Source: Olivibacter domesticus (GTDB taxonomy: Bacteria; Bacteroidota; Bacteroidia; Sphingobacteriales; Sphingobacteriaceae). Taken from it: DNA of 64,000 bases. The notes below the pieces were generated by a model that saw only the letters and a program-made list of their open reading frames with translations, was not told where the DNA came from and searched no databases. The position numbers and the translations under genes were made by a program. This document shows positions 41,740-52,300 of this stretch, piece by piece (the stretch's first letter is position 1; every line of letters starts with the position of its first letter). The stretch spans positions 1 through 64,000 of the forward strand of contig NZ_FOAF01000005.1 of assembly GCF_900109575.1 (NCBI RefSeq), in the 5' to 3' direction.

Positions 41740-44700
41740 TTAAGCATGGTGCAACCACACAATGCTTGGATTAGTATCTTGTAATTGAATTGTTTGTTTT
41801 TTACCGCCGTCGACTTTCCGTTCTCCTGTAATTTCTCCTGTTGTGGCATTGATATAGCTTATAACGTACTTTCCTTGCTTGCGAGCTAAGTCGAGCTCAA
41901 TTTCCTGCTGTCCATCTATATAAATAATTTGCTCATTATCTCCCTGAAGGATATAGACTCCATTTTCTTCACTTGGTCGTGGCTTCATATGTTGGGCTGC
42001 CGATAAAAAATCAACAGGCAGTGTGGCTGGGATAGCTGCTAATGATCCACCGCCCATGAATACTGCCCAGCCGTTACTTTCAGCGCTATTAGCGGAATAG
42101 ATTACTGCTTTATCTGGGTAACGTTCGCGATAGGTTGAAACCGCCTGAAAAACTTTTTCGAATGAAGTCTTCTTTGGTTTAAACAAACGCGCCTGTTGAC
42201 GTGGTGCCAGATGTTGTCCCCCTTTTGGTTCGTAGGTATTTCCGTCTGCTTGTTCATACCAGTATCGAATATCAATCACATTGATTATCTTACTTCGTTT
42301 AGCGTCACTTAATATAGCGTCTTGCACATCTTTTGTGGTACTCAATCCAATAAGTGCTTTTTGTTTATTTTCTATTTCCCATTCCCTGATGATATCCAGC
42401 CAAAACTGGACAAAATGGAGCGGTCCGGTATATTCAGCACCTGTTAATTGAAGCACTCCTTTATTCTCCTTGAAATTATCCAGGCATTGTCTAATATAAG
42501 CACGATGAATGGATGCGCGGTCATTACTGGGAACATCATAGAACTGAGCATCCATGAAAATACGCTTATCGCCCGCATAAGGAGGGGGTTCGGGAAAACC
42601 GGTTTGATTTATATTGTTCGCACTCCGCCACGGGAAATCAGCATAATGCGCACCTGCTTCGATGATATTATGCTGAAAATAATTTTGATGTACCAATAAA
42701 ATATCCTGTTGCGCTGCTAAATTGGCAAATGTTTTTAATCTAGACCAGTACCATTTGTTGTACTTGGTTAAATCATACTTACTTAACCCATCCCAAGCCT
42801 TTTCTTTTCCACTGCGTGCGAAAGGCAATTCATAGAAGGGAGGCCATACCTCACCATCCGTTCTGCGGATACGTTCATGGTCATCTCTTCTTCTATCATA
42901 CCATAAACCGTAGTTATGTTCAAAGGCAACTACCTGATGCGCCCGCAATGTATCGATTACCGAAGCGAGTTCATCCGTGAGGCCATTACCTATCTGTCCA
43001 GGAACGAAGCGTGTGATATGCGGACGGGCTTTCGCCAACCAATATCGACGGGAACTTCCGTTCCACCATTGTACATCTTGTCTTTTTCCTATTAATACTC
43101 CCTTATGTCCAACCAACCAGCCATTCTCTACATGGATCGCCGATGTAATAGACGCTTTAGCCTTCTCAGACACCCTTGCCATCACCTTTGCACCATTCGC
43201 CTGTAGTGAAATAGGTGTTCGATCCTTTGCTTGGTCAATAAATTCACTGAGTGTTAATAAGGGATTATTCGCTAACTGTGTCAATTCTTCCGCAACGTCC
43301 ACAGATGGACTGCTGGAAGCTTCCGTTTCAGCTGGCATTAAAATCATTCTTTTATCAGCAACCACTTCGCCCAAGCGCTGTTTCAATTGCGCATAATATA
43401 AGCTTTGTGGTTTAATGTGTTCGTTAGACTGCTCCCAATAGCCATCACCCGCAAATTGTGCCCATGTACCAAAAGCCCAATTTTGTGCGGTTGGAGGTTG
43501 GTAACACTCCACGCGTGCAGCTGAACATTGCCAAAACACACTATTTGCCGCGGCCCAACCTGCACCATTTCCATCTTGCTCCAAGTTGGCAAAACGTAAG
43601 GCCTGTCCATCAATATTCATGCAATCAAAGAGATTGCCTGAAGACCAACTATCAACTGCACCGCTAAAGCTGAATGGTTGTACCGATTGGCATTGCACAA
43701 AGGCATTCGGTCCCGCAGCCATGAAACCAACGGCGTAATCATGATAGCCCTGTTCAGCATATAACCGTTGAAAAAGTGTCTGCTGCCCACTTGTGAAAAA
43801 CGTATACCTTCTTTGCCCTCCTATTTCCGAAATCGGTTCTAACGATTTACAGTCTTCAACAGTAATACGTTTTCCCGTTTCAGCGATGAATACTACCGAA
43901 CCTGCAAAATGTTTAAAATTCACCTGCCTTACCCATGCGTCTTCCACATTTTCCATCGTAATAGCCATCCACCGATGATCTTCATCTTTGGGGTTTGAAG
44001 TATCATAAGTCGATTCTAGGCTTAAATTTTCGATACCGATGTTGCGAACACGCCCTTTCCACTCATATGTGCTGATCATTGCCGCTTCATCATCCTGATC
44101 CAACGCCGTTGTAATGGGCGCATCTATGTAAATCTTATGCCCTTCGATTTTAGTGATCTTTCTATCCCAAAAAATATCGCGTTGCCCCGGCTTCCAACCT
44201 AATGCGGTAATACCCCCACCAAAATGATCGGTTTTCAACGTCCGAATCCATTTATCCGAAGACGGCCTATGGATGGTGATTTCATCGCCTTTCTTAAATA
44301 CCGAACCGTTCTTTACCTCAAAAGCCATCGCATTGACCGGAACATATGATGTACTAATATCTTCCTTATAGTGATGGACACTATCCATTATGCCTGCAAC
44401 TCGAATTAATGTCTCCCTGTTTTTCCCTGATCCTATCAATTGCGTACCATCCGTACCAGCACCACTTCCACGCAATACGATACCTGAAACAGGAATCATT
44501 AAATTCCCGACAATTTGATAAGTACCCTTTTCAAGAAGTATGGCACCACGAAATCCATTTTTATTGAGCGGAAGTTTGGCAACATAGTCGATGGCAGATT
44601 GGATGGTGGCAGTTGCATCTTCCACTTGATGCTTAATAACTGCTTTCACTTCGACAAAAGGAATTTCCTCATTCCCAGCTTTATAGCCACTATAGGAAAA

Positions 44701-44868
44701 ATCCGGAATCCTATTTCCTAGGCTATCTGGTATGTATGTTAGTTTATTTTGCTCCCACTTCAAGGGAGTTTCGGCTACCTCTTGCCCATAAATAATGTTA
44801 CCCTTACCTAAGCTGAGCGCAAAGGTAAGGGAGAACATCAACCAACTACTAAAACTACAATAAACCAT
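41740..44868 (-). CDS. Beta-helix (pectate-lyase fold) and DUF6298 fusion protein
   Basis: I favour the ATG at 44868, giving a signal peptide (MVYCSFSSWLMFSLTFALSL); the frame is open to 44901. Residues about 60-520 form a pectate-lyase-type parallel beta-helix (TATIQSAIDYVAKLPLNKN, GAILLEKGTYQI, GIVLRGSG, IGIENLSLES, VEDAWVRQVNFKHFAGS). Residues about 580-960 are a TIM-barrel-like DUF6298 region (VAFEHNYGLWYDRRRDDHERIR, LLVHQNYFQHNI, ALIGLSTTKDVQDAI). A small C-terminal beta domain (GVYILQGDNEQ…SIVWLHH) resembles that of GH140 proteins. The protein probably combines two activities or a binding and a cleaving part; neither substrate is known. It abuts the PL1 gene. Confidence 0.72.
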   Translation of the reverse strand: MVYCSFSSWLMFSLTFALSLGKGNIIYGQEVAETPLKWEQNKLTYIPDSLGNRIPDFSYSGYKAGNEEIPFVEVKAVIKHQVEDATATIQSAIDYVAKLPLNKNGFRGAILLEKGTYQIVGNLMIPVSGIVLRGSGAGTDGTQLIGSGKNRETLIRVAGIMDSVHHYKEDISTSYVPVNAMAFEVKNGSVFKKGDEITIHRPSSDKWIRTLKTDHFGGGITALGWKPGQRDIFWDRKITKIEGHKIYIDAPITTALDQDDEAAMISTYEWKGRVRNIGIENLSLESTYDTSNPKDEDHRWMAITMENVEDAWVRQVNFKHFAGSVVFIAETGKRITVEDCKSLEPISEIGGQRRYTFFTSGQQTLFQRLYAEQGYHDYAVGFMAAGPNAFVQCQSVQPFSFSGAVDSWSSGNLFDCMNIDGQALRFANLEQDGNGAGWAAANSVFWQCSAARVECYQPPTAQNWAFGTWAQFAGDGYWEQSNEHIKPQSLYYAQLKQRLGEVVADKRMILMPAETEASSSPSVDVAEELTQLANNPLLTLSEFIDQAKDRTPISLQANGAKVMARVSEKAKASITSAIHVENGWLVGHKGVLIGKRQDVQWWNGSSRRYWLAKARPHITRFVPGQIGNGLTDELASVIDTLRAHQVVAFEHNYGLWYDRRRDDHERIRRTDGEVWPPFYELPFARSGKEKAWDGLSKYDLTKYNKWYWSRLKTFANLAAQQDILLVHQNYFQHNIIEAGAHYADFPWRSANNINQTGFPEPPPYAGDKRIFMDAQFYDVPSNDRASIHRAYIRQCLDNFKENKGVLQLTGAEYTGPLHFVQFWLDIIREWEIENKQKALIGLSTTKDVQDAILSDAKRSKIINVIDIRYWYEQADGNTYEPKGGQHLAPRQQARLFKPKKTSFEKVFQAVSTYRERYPDKAVIYSANSAESNGWAVFMGGGSLAAIPATLPVDFLSAAQHMKPRPSEENGVYILQGDNEQIIYIDGQQEIELDLARKQGKYVISYINATTGEITGERKVDGGKKQTIQLQDTNPSIVWLHHA

Positions 44869-44901
44869 ATTAAACCAATCGCAACCAGCGATAATCTTCA
44901 A

Positions 44902-46563
44902 TTAATTTTTAGCAATAACCGGGGCCACCGTTTTTATATCAACCAAGCTATTCAAATAATTCTCAATATTGGTATAACCATTCGCAGCATATTTGGAAGC
45001 ATCGCTTGGATCATTCGGATTCAAGCCATTCTTTTTCTCCCATTCGTCTGGTAGACCATCTTTATCGGCATCCTTGTAAGGAGTTCCTTTGTATTCAGGA
45101 TAACCACCTACCTGACTAATGTCTGTTATAATTCCTTGTTTATACGAATCAATTGGCAGACGACGATGTTCAAACTGCGTCGTTGGCAATTTTACATCTT
45201 TTATATAATTTATCTTTCCTGTTCTTACCTGCTCGATCACACGCGTGTCTACTGGATCTCTTTTTGGAAGCGTTGCGCCTACATTTTCCAAAACGTAACT
45301 ATAAGCTTTTTTTGTTGGCATAATACTAATATCAGCCATAGGAAGTGGTTTATCATAGCGCATTTTAGCAAAGTAGGTTTTGGCCGTTTCAAAGTCCATT
45401 TCATTTCCATCTTTCCCTTCAATCTGAACACCACCATCCCAATTATCTTTTGTTACGCGCTCATTCCCCTCCACAATATTACCTTCCATGTGCACGCGCC
45501 CAAAAACAACATAAGGCAATTTGCTTCTACCAGATTCAGGTTTCAAAATACGGTATCCCACAGGTGAATCCTTCGGTGTTAAAGGGCCCGGTTTGTAATA
45601 GTTATTTATAATATTGTACAATGCTTTATAATCACCACCATCCGTTGAGCGGTGTACCCAGTTAAAGACTACATTATTCGCAAAGTTGAACACACCATTC
45701 CAGCCGATTGATGGATTTCTTCCAGCGTTATCCGCCCACAGGTTACGCATAAAAGTACAGTTTTCTCCACCCAATGTGCTACCAAATGCATGATTCCAAG
45801 TATCTAGTGCTTCAGAAAATATGGAGTTCTGAATGGTAATATTTACGGTTCCAAGTTTTTCTTCTGCTGCTTTACCCGTACTATCATTATACATATGACG
45901 ATACATGGACATATTCTCATCTAGTCCCCAACTTGCGGATACATGGTCAATCATGATATTGCCAACGGGGTTTCCGCCAATTGCATCATCTCTTCTGCCA
46001 ACCCAAGTTTCTCCCCTTCTAAAACGCATAAACCTAATGATCACGTCGTGCGTATTGATCCACACCGATTCGCCCGCCACGCATACTCCATCACCTGGAG
46101 CAGATTGACCAGCAATTGTTATATAAGGTGCTCTAATGATCAAAGGGGTTTTCAGTTTTATAATTCCTGCTACATTGAATACAATCGTTCTAGCGCCCCC
46201 TTGCTCACACGCTTCCCTCAGCGTTCCAGGGCCATTATCGGCTAAGCTGGTCACTACAATAACTTTACCCCCGCGTCCGCCAAAAGAATAGGCTCCTCCA
46301 CCTTCTGCGCCGGGAAATGCAGGCACTTCGGCTTGCCGTAAATCAATTGCTTTTGCTGCCCAGGGTATGTAAGGTTTCCCATTTTTAGCCTCCTCTTCAA
46401 TAATCGGCAAAGCCTTTTGCCAGGCAATTTCTGATTGCCACTCGGCAGCTTTCATCAACGAATCACTCGACCGCTTTACGTCCGCAGGTATTTTTGGATA
46501 TTGAGCATATGTTGTGGTTGCAACCCCAATCAATAGTGGCACTATTAAAAAAAGTTTTCTCAT
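44902..46563 (-). CDS. Exported PL1-family pectate/pectin lyase
   Basis: This secreted parallel beta-helix lyase should cut the galacturonan backbone by beta-elimination. Signal peptide about 1-20 (TTYA/QYP). Family segments are VPAFPGAEGGGAYSFGGRGG, PGTLREACEQGGARTIVFNVAG, VIIRFMRFRRGETW, IMIDHVSASWGLDEN (Ca-binding Asp/Glu region), and NLWADNAGRNPSIG with the candidate catalytic Arg. The C-terminus carries a calcium-binding thrombospondin-3-like segment DADKDGLPDEWEKKNGLNP (about 490-510). It is the first gene after promoter P4. Confidence 0.92.
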   Translation of the reverse strand: MRKLFLIVPLLIGVATTTYAQYPKIPADVKRSSDSLMKAAEWQSEIAWQKALPIIEEEAKNGKPYIPWAAKAIDLRQAEVPAFPGAEGGGAYSFGGRGGKVIVVTSLADNGPGTLREACEQGGARTIVFNVAGIIKLKTPLIIRAPYITIAGQSAPGDGVCVAGESVWINTHDVIIRFMRFRRGETWVGRRDDAIGGNPVGNIMIDHVSASWGLDENMSMYRHMYNDSTGKAAEEKLGTVNITIQNSIFSEALDTWNHAFGSTLGGENCTFMRNLWADNAGRNPSIGWNGVFNFANNVVFNWVHRSTDGGDYKALYNIINNYYKPGPLTPKDSPVGYRILKPESGRSKLPYVVFGRVHMEGNIVEGNERVTKDNWDGGVQIEGKDGNEMDFETAKTYFAKMRYDKPLPMADISIMPTKKAYSYVLENVGATLPKRDPVDTRVIEQVRTGKINYIKDVKLPTTQFEHRRLPIDSYKQGIITDISQVGGYPEYKGTPYKDADKDGLPDEWEKKNGLNPNDPSDASKYAANGYTNIENYLNSLVDIKTVAPVIAKN

Positions 46564-46647
46564 AAGTTTATAGTAATTACTAAATAAGGTTAGTGTTTAT
46601 CATTCCATTTTTATAAGGGAATGAACCTTTGGTTAACTATATATTAT

Positions 46648-46712
46648 CAAATATCGTCAATATGACACTATATATTCTATATAATTTTGACTCGATATTA
46701 TAGGATATTATC
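46648..46712 (-). promoter_or_regulatory. PUL promoter P4: direct repeat plus -7 box, for the PL1-led operon
   Basis: On the minus strand the -7 box is GATATTTG (plus 46648-46655, one mismatch to TAnnTTTG), 24 nt from the proximal repeat (plus TATAATTTTGAC, 46680-46691, the weakest copy). The distal repeat (plus TAGGATATTATC, 46701-46712) starts 21 nt further and is a perfect consensus match. The likely transcription start is about 80 nt before the PL1 ATG. Confidence 0.7.
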
Positions 46713-46862
46713 TATCACTAATTTATTACATTTCTTATAACGAGTTTCCAATTGAGCAATTATCCTTCTATTAAATACCCAAAGAACATTAGATATCCTT
46801 TTTCTAGGTAAAAAATATAGTTAATATCCTATGCTTAATTTAGACATAATTCATTTTTAAAC

Positions 46863-46896
46863 AAAAAAGCGGCATAAACCAATAGGTTTATACCGC
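46863..46896 (-). terminator. Intrinsic terminator after the SusC/SusD/small-protein operon
   Basis: On the minus strand a 12-bp stem (plus GCGGCATAAACC at 46869-46880 with GGTTTATACCGC at 46885-46896, one mismatch, loop AATA) is followed by a run of six T. It lies 44 nt after the stop of the 131-residue protein, between that operon and promoter P4. Confidence 0.85.
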
Positions 46897-46939
46897 CGCA
46901 TTCATCAAAAAACTAAAATTTTTATACTGGTTGAATTAT

Positions 46940-47335
46940 CTAGTATCCTTCGTCTATCTGGATATAGGGGTCGTCGCCAATAACAACACTACGTAATGTA
47001 AGATCCGTGGAAGAGCTTATACCCTGCCGCACTATATTGCCACCATCATAAACGAGAATATCAAAATTTTCATGACTAAAATATGGACTGTCAAAATTAA
47101 CTGTATAAGTTCCCTTTGGAAGCACTCCCAAAACACCCGACTCAAATGTTTCGTCATTTGTTTCAAAAGTGTAGGTATCGCTACCACCTGTAAACGTAAT
47201 AATCCACTCATTAAAATTACCAGAGTAAGGTAAATTAACTCGAACTTCCACATCCTGCGCATAACTACTCTTAAAACTGCCCAGTAAAATAAGCCCAAGA
47301 ATTACCAACCCTTTCATCATCTGTTGTTTTTTCAT
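46940..47335 (-). CDS. Small exported beta-rich protein of unknown function
   Basis: A 131-residue protein with a clear signal peptide (MKKQQMMKGLVILGLILLGS…SYA/QDV), no lipobox and no Cys in the mature part. The mature chain is acidic and aromatic-rich, with alternating pattern (VEVRVNLPYSGNFNEWIITFTGG, TYTFETNDETF, LPKGTYTVNFDSPYF) suggesting a single Ig- or jelly-roll-like beta domain. I do not recognise a family. It is the last gene of the SusC/SusD operon, 43 nt after susD and just before a terminator, the place where SusE/F-type surface glycan-binding proteins usually stand. A binding role is inference. Confidence 0.7.
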   Translation of the reverse strand: MKKQQMMKGLVILGLILLGSFKSSYAQDVEVRVNLPYSGNFNEWIITFTGGSDTYTFETNDETFESGVLGVLPKGTYTVNFDSPYFSHENFDILVYDGGNIVRQGISSSTDLTLRSVVIGDDPYIQIDEGY

Positions 47336-47377
47336 AATTTATTAAATAATAGGTTAAACATTGTACTGAATTACTAT

Positions 47378-49339
47378 TTATTGCTGATAATCGTAAGTAC
47401 CACTAGCACCTGAATAATCCAACCAGCCTTTTGTCTGCTGTAGCCAAGGGTTATTGCTCAGCACCGTCGCTGATAGTCCTGACAAGTAGTAATTAGGACG
47501 GAACAGTATGTTGACCGCCTCATTGTTAACCCGATCCCATTCCTGGTCCAACGGTGTCATAACAAAGTGGTTTTGATAAACCGTTTTTAGCTTGGCTATT
47601 TCTTCATTAAAATTGGCTGCATCAGGATCGATCAGGATATCTCTGTCAGCATTACTTAACGGATCTGCGCCATAGGTTTTTGATTGCCAATAATAGCCCG
47701 TACGTTTAGTACCATTTATCGGAGTTAGGCCCAGTTTCTGTACGGAATTGCCACTTTCCTGAGTATTGTCATATAACATCCAGCGTTGTATGTCCCAATA
47801 GCGTTTTCCTTCATAAGCTAGTTCTACCCTCCGTTCATATAAGCACGCCTCCAAAGCCTCATATCTAGAAGCGGGTACTCCTATTCCATAATTATTCGCT
47901 GAGAGGATGCCAACGCGTTGACGGATTTTACTAAGGTAATTCACTGCATTTCCAATTTCCCCTCGGGCAGCATAACATTCTGCTATATTCAGTAACAGTT
48001 CCGCATATCGATATTCAAAAATATCAGTCCCCGAAAAAGCAAATCCGGTACTGTCTGCAACAGGATTGGACATTTTACTGACTAACACAGGACTATTAGT
48101 TTGGTCATTCGCGTAATACGTCACCTTTGTAGATGTTTCATTATCTTTCCATCTGTAGAACCATGTCGATTTATTTTCATTACCCTTAATTCCCCATTTT
48201 GATCCGGAAAAAGCAAATGTCCGATAGAATCGAGGGTCCCTGTTCACGAAAAAGAAGGTGTCTACATAATTGTCAGCGTTTGGACGGGATCCGTCGGCCA
48301 CTGGAAAAAGATCCAGCATTTCCTTTGGCGCCGAGACGCCCCCACCTCCTTTATAAGACGTAGGGCGCACTTGATTTTCCCAACTATTGTTGTATCCAGA
48401 AGAGCCGGTTGAGGTAGTCGAAAGTAAAAAGACCATCAAAGCTTCCGGATTAAACGAATTATCGTTTCTAAAGGTCATTTCTGCCCAATCCTTTGCATTT
48501 GAACCATATAATCCATAGCCTGCGGCAGTTAATTTTGTTTCCGCGTCCAAGCTGGCATCCAAGGCTTTTTGCCAACGTTCATTAGCTGGATTATCCCAGT
48601 CTTTGTTAAACAAAGGGCTGGCAGCCGTCAATAGCACACGGCTTTTCATAGCCAATGCGCCGGCAGCGGTAAGCCTGCCATAATTGTTGGCTTCGCCGTC
48701 CCATCGCATAGGCAACAAAATTGCCGCAGAATCGAGGTCACTTACGATTTGCTCAAAACATGCTAATGAAGTAGCTCGAGGTTGCCGGATTTCCTCATCG
48801 GTCGCACTGTTTTCCTGCACAGTTGTTACGAGCGGAACACCCCCGTAAACCCTAACCAGGTCAAAATACTGCAGGGCTCGTAGCAAGTACATCTGCCCTT
48901 TAGCTGATTGTTTAAAAGACTCAGAGAGTCCGTCACCTGCTATGTCAATTCTCCCGATCAGAAAATTTGCGAATCGTATGCGGGTATAGGGATTATTCTG
49001 TACACTCGCCGTTACGGAATTACCGTAATAGCCCTCCGCCTGCGAAGCTAATTGTAAGGTCGTAGTTGGATTGATATACTTGCCGACATCTCCCCCTATT
49101 TCTTCTGTCATTTTTGACCTATCGTCGTTATATAATCCAACAACTTGCTGTAAAGGGTTTCTATAATTCACAAAATAATAGTTGTACATCCGGTCGATAT
49201 ACCAACCCGTTTGAAGTTCGTTCTCGAAAATACTGTCATCGTATTTATCGTAACTTTTCATATCTTCCAAAAAATCTTTCTTGCATCCCGCTACTGTTAG
49301 TAAAGCCACAGCTGCAAAAATCAATATCTTCTTATTCAT
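47378..49339 (-). CDS. susD: SusD/RagB-family glycan-binding lipoprotein (second pair)
   Basis: I use the ATG at 49339, giving lipoprotein signal MNKKILIFAAVALLTVAGC followed by KKDFLEDMKSYDKY; the open frame upstream to 49390 overlaps the susC stop. At 653 residues it is longer than the other SusD here (476). SusD features are the TPR-like helices (GQMYLLRALQYFDLVRVYGGVPLVT), YRYAELLLNIAECYAARGE and the C-terminal RRVELAYEGKRYWDIQRWML. It binds oligosaccharides at the cell surface for the adjacent SusC. Its length and divergence from the first SusD suggest that the two pairs take up different fragments. Confidence 0.94.
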   Translation of the reverse strand: MNKKILIFAAVALLTVAGCKKDFLEDMKSYDKYDDSIFENELQTGWYIDRMYNYYFVNYRNPLQQVVGLYNDDRSKMTEEIGGDVGKYINPTTTLQLASQAEGYYGNSVTASVQNNPYTRIRFANFLIGRIDIAGDGLSESFKQSAKGQMYLLRALQYFDLVRVYGGVPLVTTVQENSATDEEIRQPRATSLACFEQIVSDLDSAAILLPMRWDGEANNYGRLTAAGALAMKSRVLLTAASPLFNKDWDNPANERWQKALDASLDAETKLTAAGYGLYGSNAKDWAEMTFRNDNSFNPEALMVFLLSTTSTGSSGYNNSWENQVRPTSYKGGGGVSAPKEMLDLFPVADGSRPNADNYVDTFFFVNRDPRFYRTFAFSGSKWGIKGNENKSTWFYRWKDNETSTKVTYYANDQTNSPVLVSKMSNPVADSTGFAFSGTDIFEYRYAELLLNIAECYAARGEIGNAVNYLSKIRQRVGILSANNYGIGVPASRYEALEACLYERRVELAYEGKRYWDIQRWMLYDNTQESGNSVQKLGLTPINGTKRTGYYWQSKTYGADPLSNADRDILIDPDAANFNEEIAKLKTVYQNHFVMTPLDQEWDRVNNEAVNILFRPNYYLSGLSATVLSNNPWLQQTKGWLDYSGASGTYDYQQ

Positions 49340-49359
49340 GGTGATCAAATAATGGTGTA

Positions 49360-52300
49360 TTATAAGCCTAAATTTATACCCAAAGACCAAGTTCGTAATG
49401 TTGGGTAACCGGTTCCCGGTGAATCATACATATTACGGTATTTGCTGGGATAGGGATTATAGAAATCCCAAAGGTTGTTCCCGGAAAGAAAAATCCTTAC
49501 GTTATCCACCTTTGCCTTTGTTAACCACTTCTTTGGTAACGTATAGCCAATGCTCAGACTGCGAACGAACATTCTAAATGTAGGAAGCAGGAAGAAGTCC
49601 GAGTTTGTGCCACCGAAATCATCGTAGTATGCAATATTGGGATATTTCCCATTGGGATTCGTCTCTGGGTCATACATATCAGTCAGATAAATGGTTTGCG
49701 ACCACAGCGCATGCGTACTACTAGTACCCTGCTTGACATAATCCAAGTAGTTGGCTCCTCCCCATGAGGTTGAAATCTGAGCTTGGAAGGAAACCCCTTT
49801 CCATCCGGCGCTTAAATTGGTGGTAATGCCGTAATTCATGTTTGACTTTTTCAGCACTTCCCAATCTTGTCTGGAATCTTTTTCTATGACACCATTGGGA
49901 CCGCCGTAGCTCTGCGTGCTAGGATCCAATGCACCTCGAACATCCTCGTATACTAGCATTCCTTTTTTCATCTGCGATTTATCGGTGATACCCATAAAAT
50001 TCGGCTCAGCACCTTCAATACCAGAGTTACTTGCGTTTTCCGTTAGATAGTTCCAATAGGCATCAATGTCTGCATCGGTACGTAGCATACCGTCGCCGCC
50101 GGATGTATTTTTCCAGGTTTTATATCCCCAAACAGGATTGCCGTATCCGGTGTTACCCACGGCTCGTCTTGTGGTCATGTCAGCTGGATAATCAAATGGC
50201 TGATCGAAATAACGCGTCGTCTTGTAATTGTTTAGGCCAAAGTTCATGCCTATCGAATAGTTCACCTCATTTACATTGCTCTTCCAGGTGACCGATACTT
50301 CAGTTCCCCAAGCCTTTACACCTGCATAGTTTTGTTCAGCAAAAGCTCCACCTACGGAAATAGGCACGCCTATAGCTCCGGACATATCGGTTAACATATC
50401 AGTGGTGGTATTGTAATAACCATCTAAGGACATGCTAAGCTGCGACTTCAGGAAAGACATATCTAAACCGAGATTGCGCTGCACTGTACGATCCCAACGA
50501 AGATCTCGATTTGGGTCAGCATCAGGCGTAATACCGGTCGTATACATGCCGCCATTGTTTCCAAAAGCCATTCCTTTATCGGTTGCTGCCGTATATAACC
50601 TAGCCCATTTCCATGGGTTTACATTGTTATTTCCAGTGATACCAACAGAAGCACGGACCTTCAAATAGTTCATCCAGGCAACATTTTCTGTAAACCAGTT
50701 CTCATCCGAAACTACCCAGCCGGCTGAAACGCCCGGGAAAAAGCCCCAATAGTTCTCGGGTGCAAATTTGGTCGAAGCATCCGTACGGAATACAAATTGT
50801 AAAAGATATCTGCTCTTGTAACTATAATTGACACGTCCCAAGTAGGAAAGGGTTCCACTTTCCGTACGATACGTGATAGTGTTAGATGTATTCAACGTTC
50901 CTGCAGATATGGAGGTTCCGTTATATACACCTCTTGTTGGATTATCGTAAATCTGATACCGGTCTTCCCATCCAGCAGTTGTCTTTTCAACGCTGAACAT
51001 GGCGCCAATATCGTGATCGCCAAACTTTTGGTTATAGTTGGCAAAGAAATTTAGCTGCTCATTCTTGGACGTTGTATTATCATAGGTAACACGGGAATTA
51101 GCCCGATTAAGAAGCGGATCATCCCATTGGGTAGTATTGGAGTATAAATGGTTATCTGCCGTGTTGATGTTACGAGCCCGTGCCAACAATAAGGGCATCT
51201 GAACCTGCTCGGTATTGCCCGAAGCTTGTGTCAGGCCATAATTGAATTTGAACGACAGTCCCTTTAAGAAAGGCACATCATACTGTAAAGAAAAATTGGC
51301 ATTATAGTTAAAATCTTTGTTAGTGGTTTTTGAACCATTGTTTAACATATCATAATAGTTCCAATTGCTTAGGGAATTATTGCCCGATACATTCCCCAAC
51401 TTATTTGGTCCCAAGGCAGGAGAAACATATTGATCGACTCCGTTTATATTATAAACCCATGGGATGTATTTGGGCATATGCAATAATACACTATAATCAT
51501 TTTGTTCACCACCGGTAGCATACCCATCACTAAAATTGATTTTTGTAAAGGACCGATCTAAATCGGTATTAGCCGCAGCCAGCGTCGCGCTCAATCGCAG
51601 ATCACTTGCCACCTTCACCTCTGTACCAGCCCTGAAAGTCCACCTCTTAAAATCTTGCGATCCGAGATTGGCACCTTGTGTATAGTAAGAAGCGCCGGTA
51701 TAATAGGTAGCTCTTTCAGAACCTCCGCTGACATCCAGTGAATGCTGCATCGTATTGGCAGCCCTCCAATCATTCGTCAACCAATCATAATTCAGTGATT
51801 CCATCTGCGAAAGTTCTGCATCCGAATAGAAGTAATTGTCGTTCCAGCCGAGTGCTCTGCCAAACTTATTGGCAAATTCACCATATTGTCGGGCGTTCAT
51901 CACTTTTTCATGACTTACAGCATCGTTCGTTTGAAATTTACCACTATAGGAAATGCGCGGGGCACCCACCTGACCTCTTTTTGTCTTTACAACAATAGCC
52001 CCTTGGGATGCCCGAGAGCCGTAGATAGCAGCACTGGCATCCTTTAATACCGTAATACTTTCTATTTCGGACACATCCAACATATTAAATCGCTCCATGG
52101 ACGGCTTACCTGTTTGTGCGTCCACTTGGATCACATCATCAATGATCACCAGTGGGTAATCATTTCCTCCATCTTTTCCCCAGTTGAACTGTTGCCGCAC
52201 ACTTAACGTAGCCATGGCCCCGGGACGGGTACTTCCTCCCGAAACGTTCAATCCGGGAATCTGCCCTCTTAGTGACTCTGAAACGGAGGCCACAGGTATA

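Noticed and set aside
42977-43396. Open frame of 139 codons on the plus strand
   Set aside because: It lies fully inside, and antisense to, the beta-helix/DUF6298 gene. It has no recognisable domain and no promoter or signal.
45136-45567. Open frame of 143 codons on the plus strand
   Set aside because: It lies antisense within the PL1 lyase gene, rich in Phe/Ile/Tyr as expected of a shadow frame.
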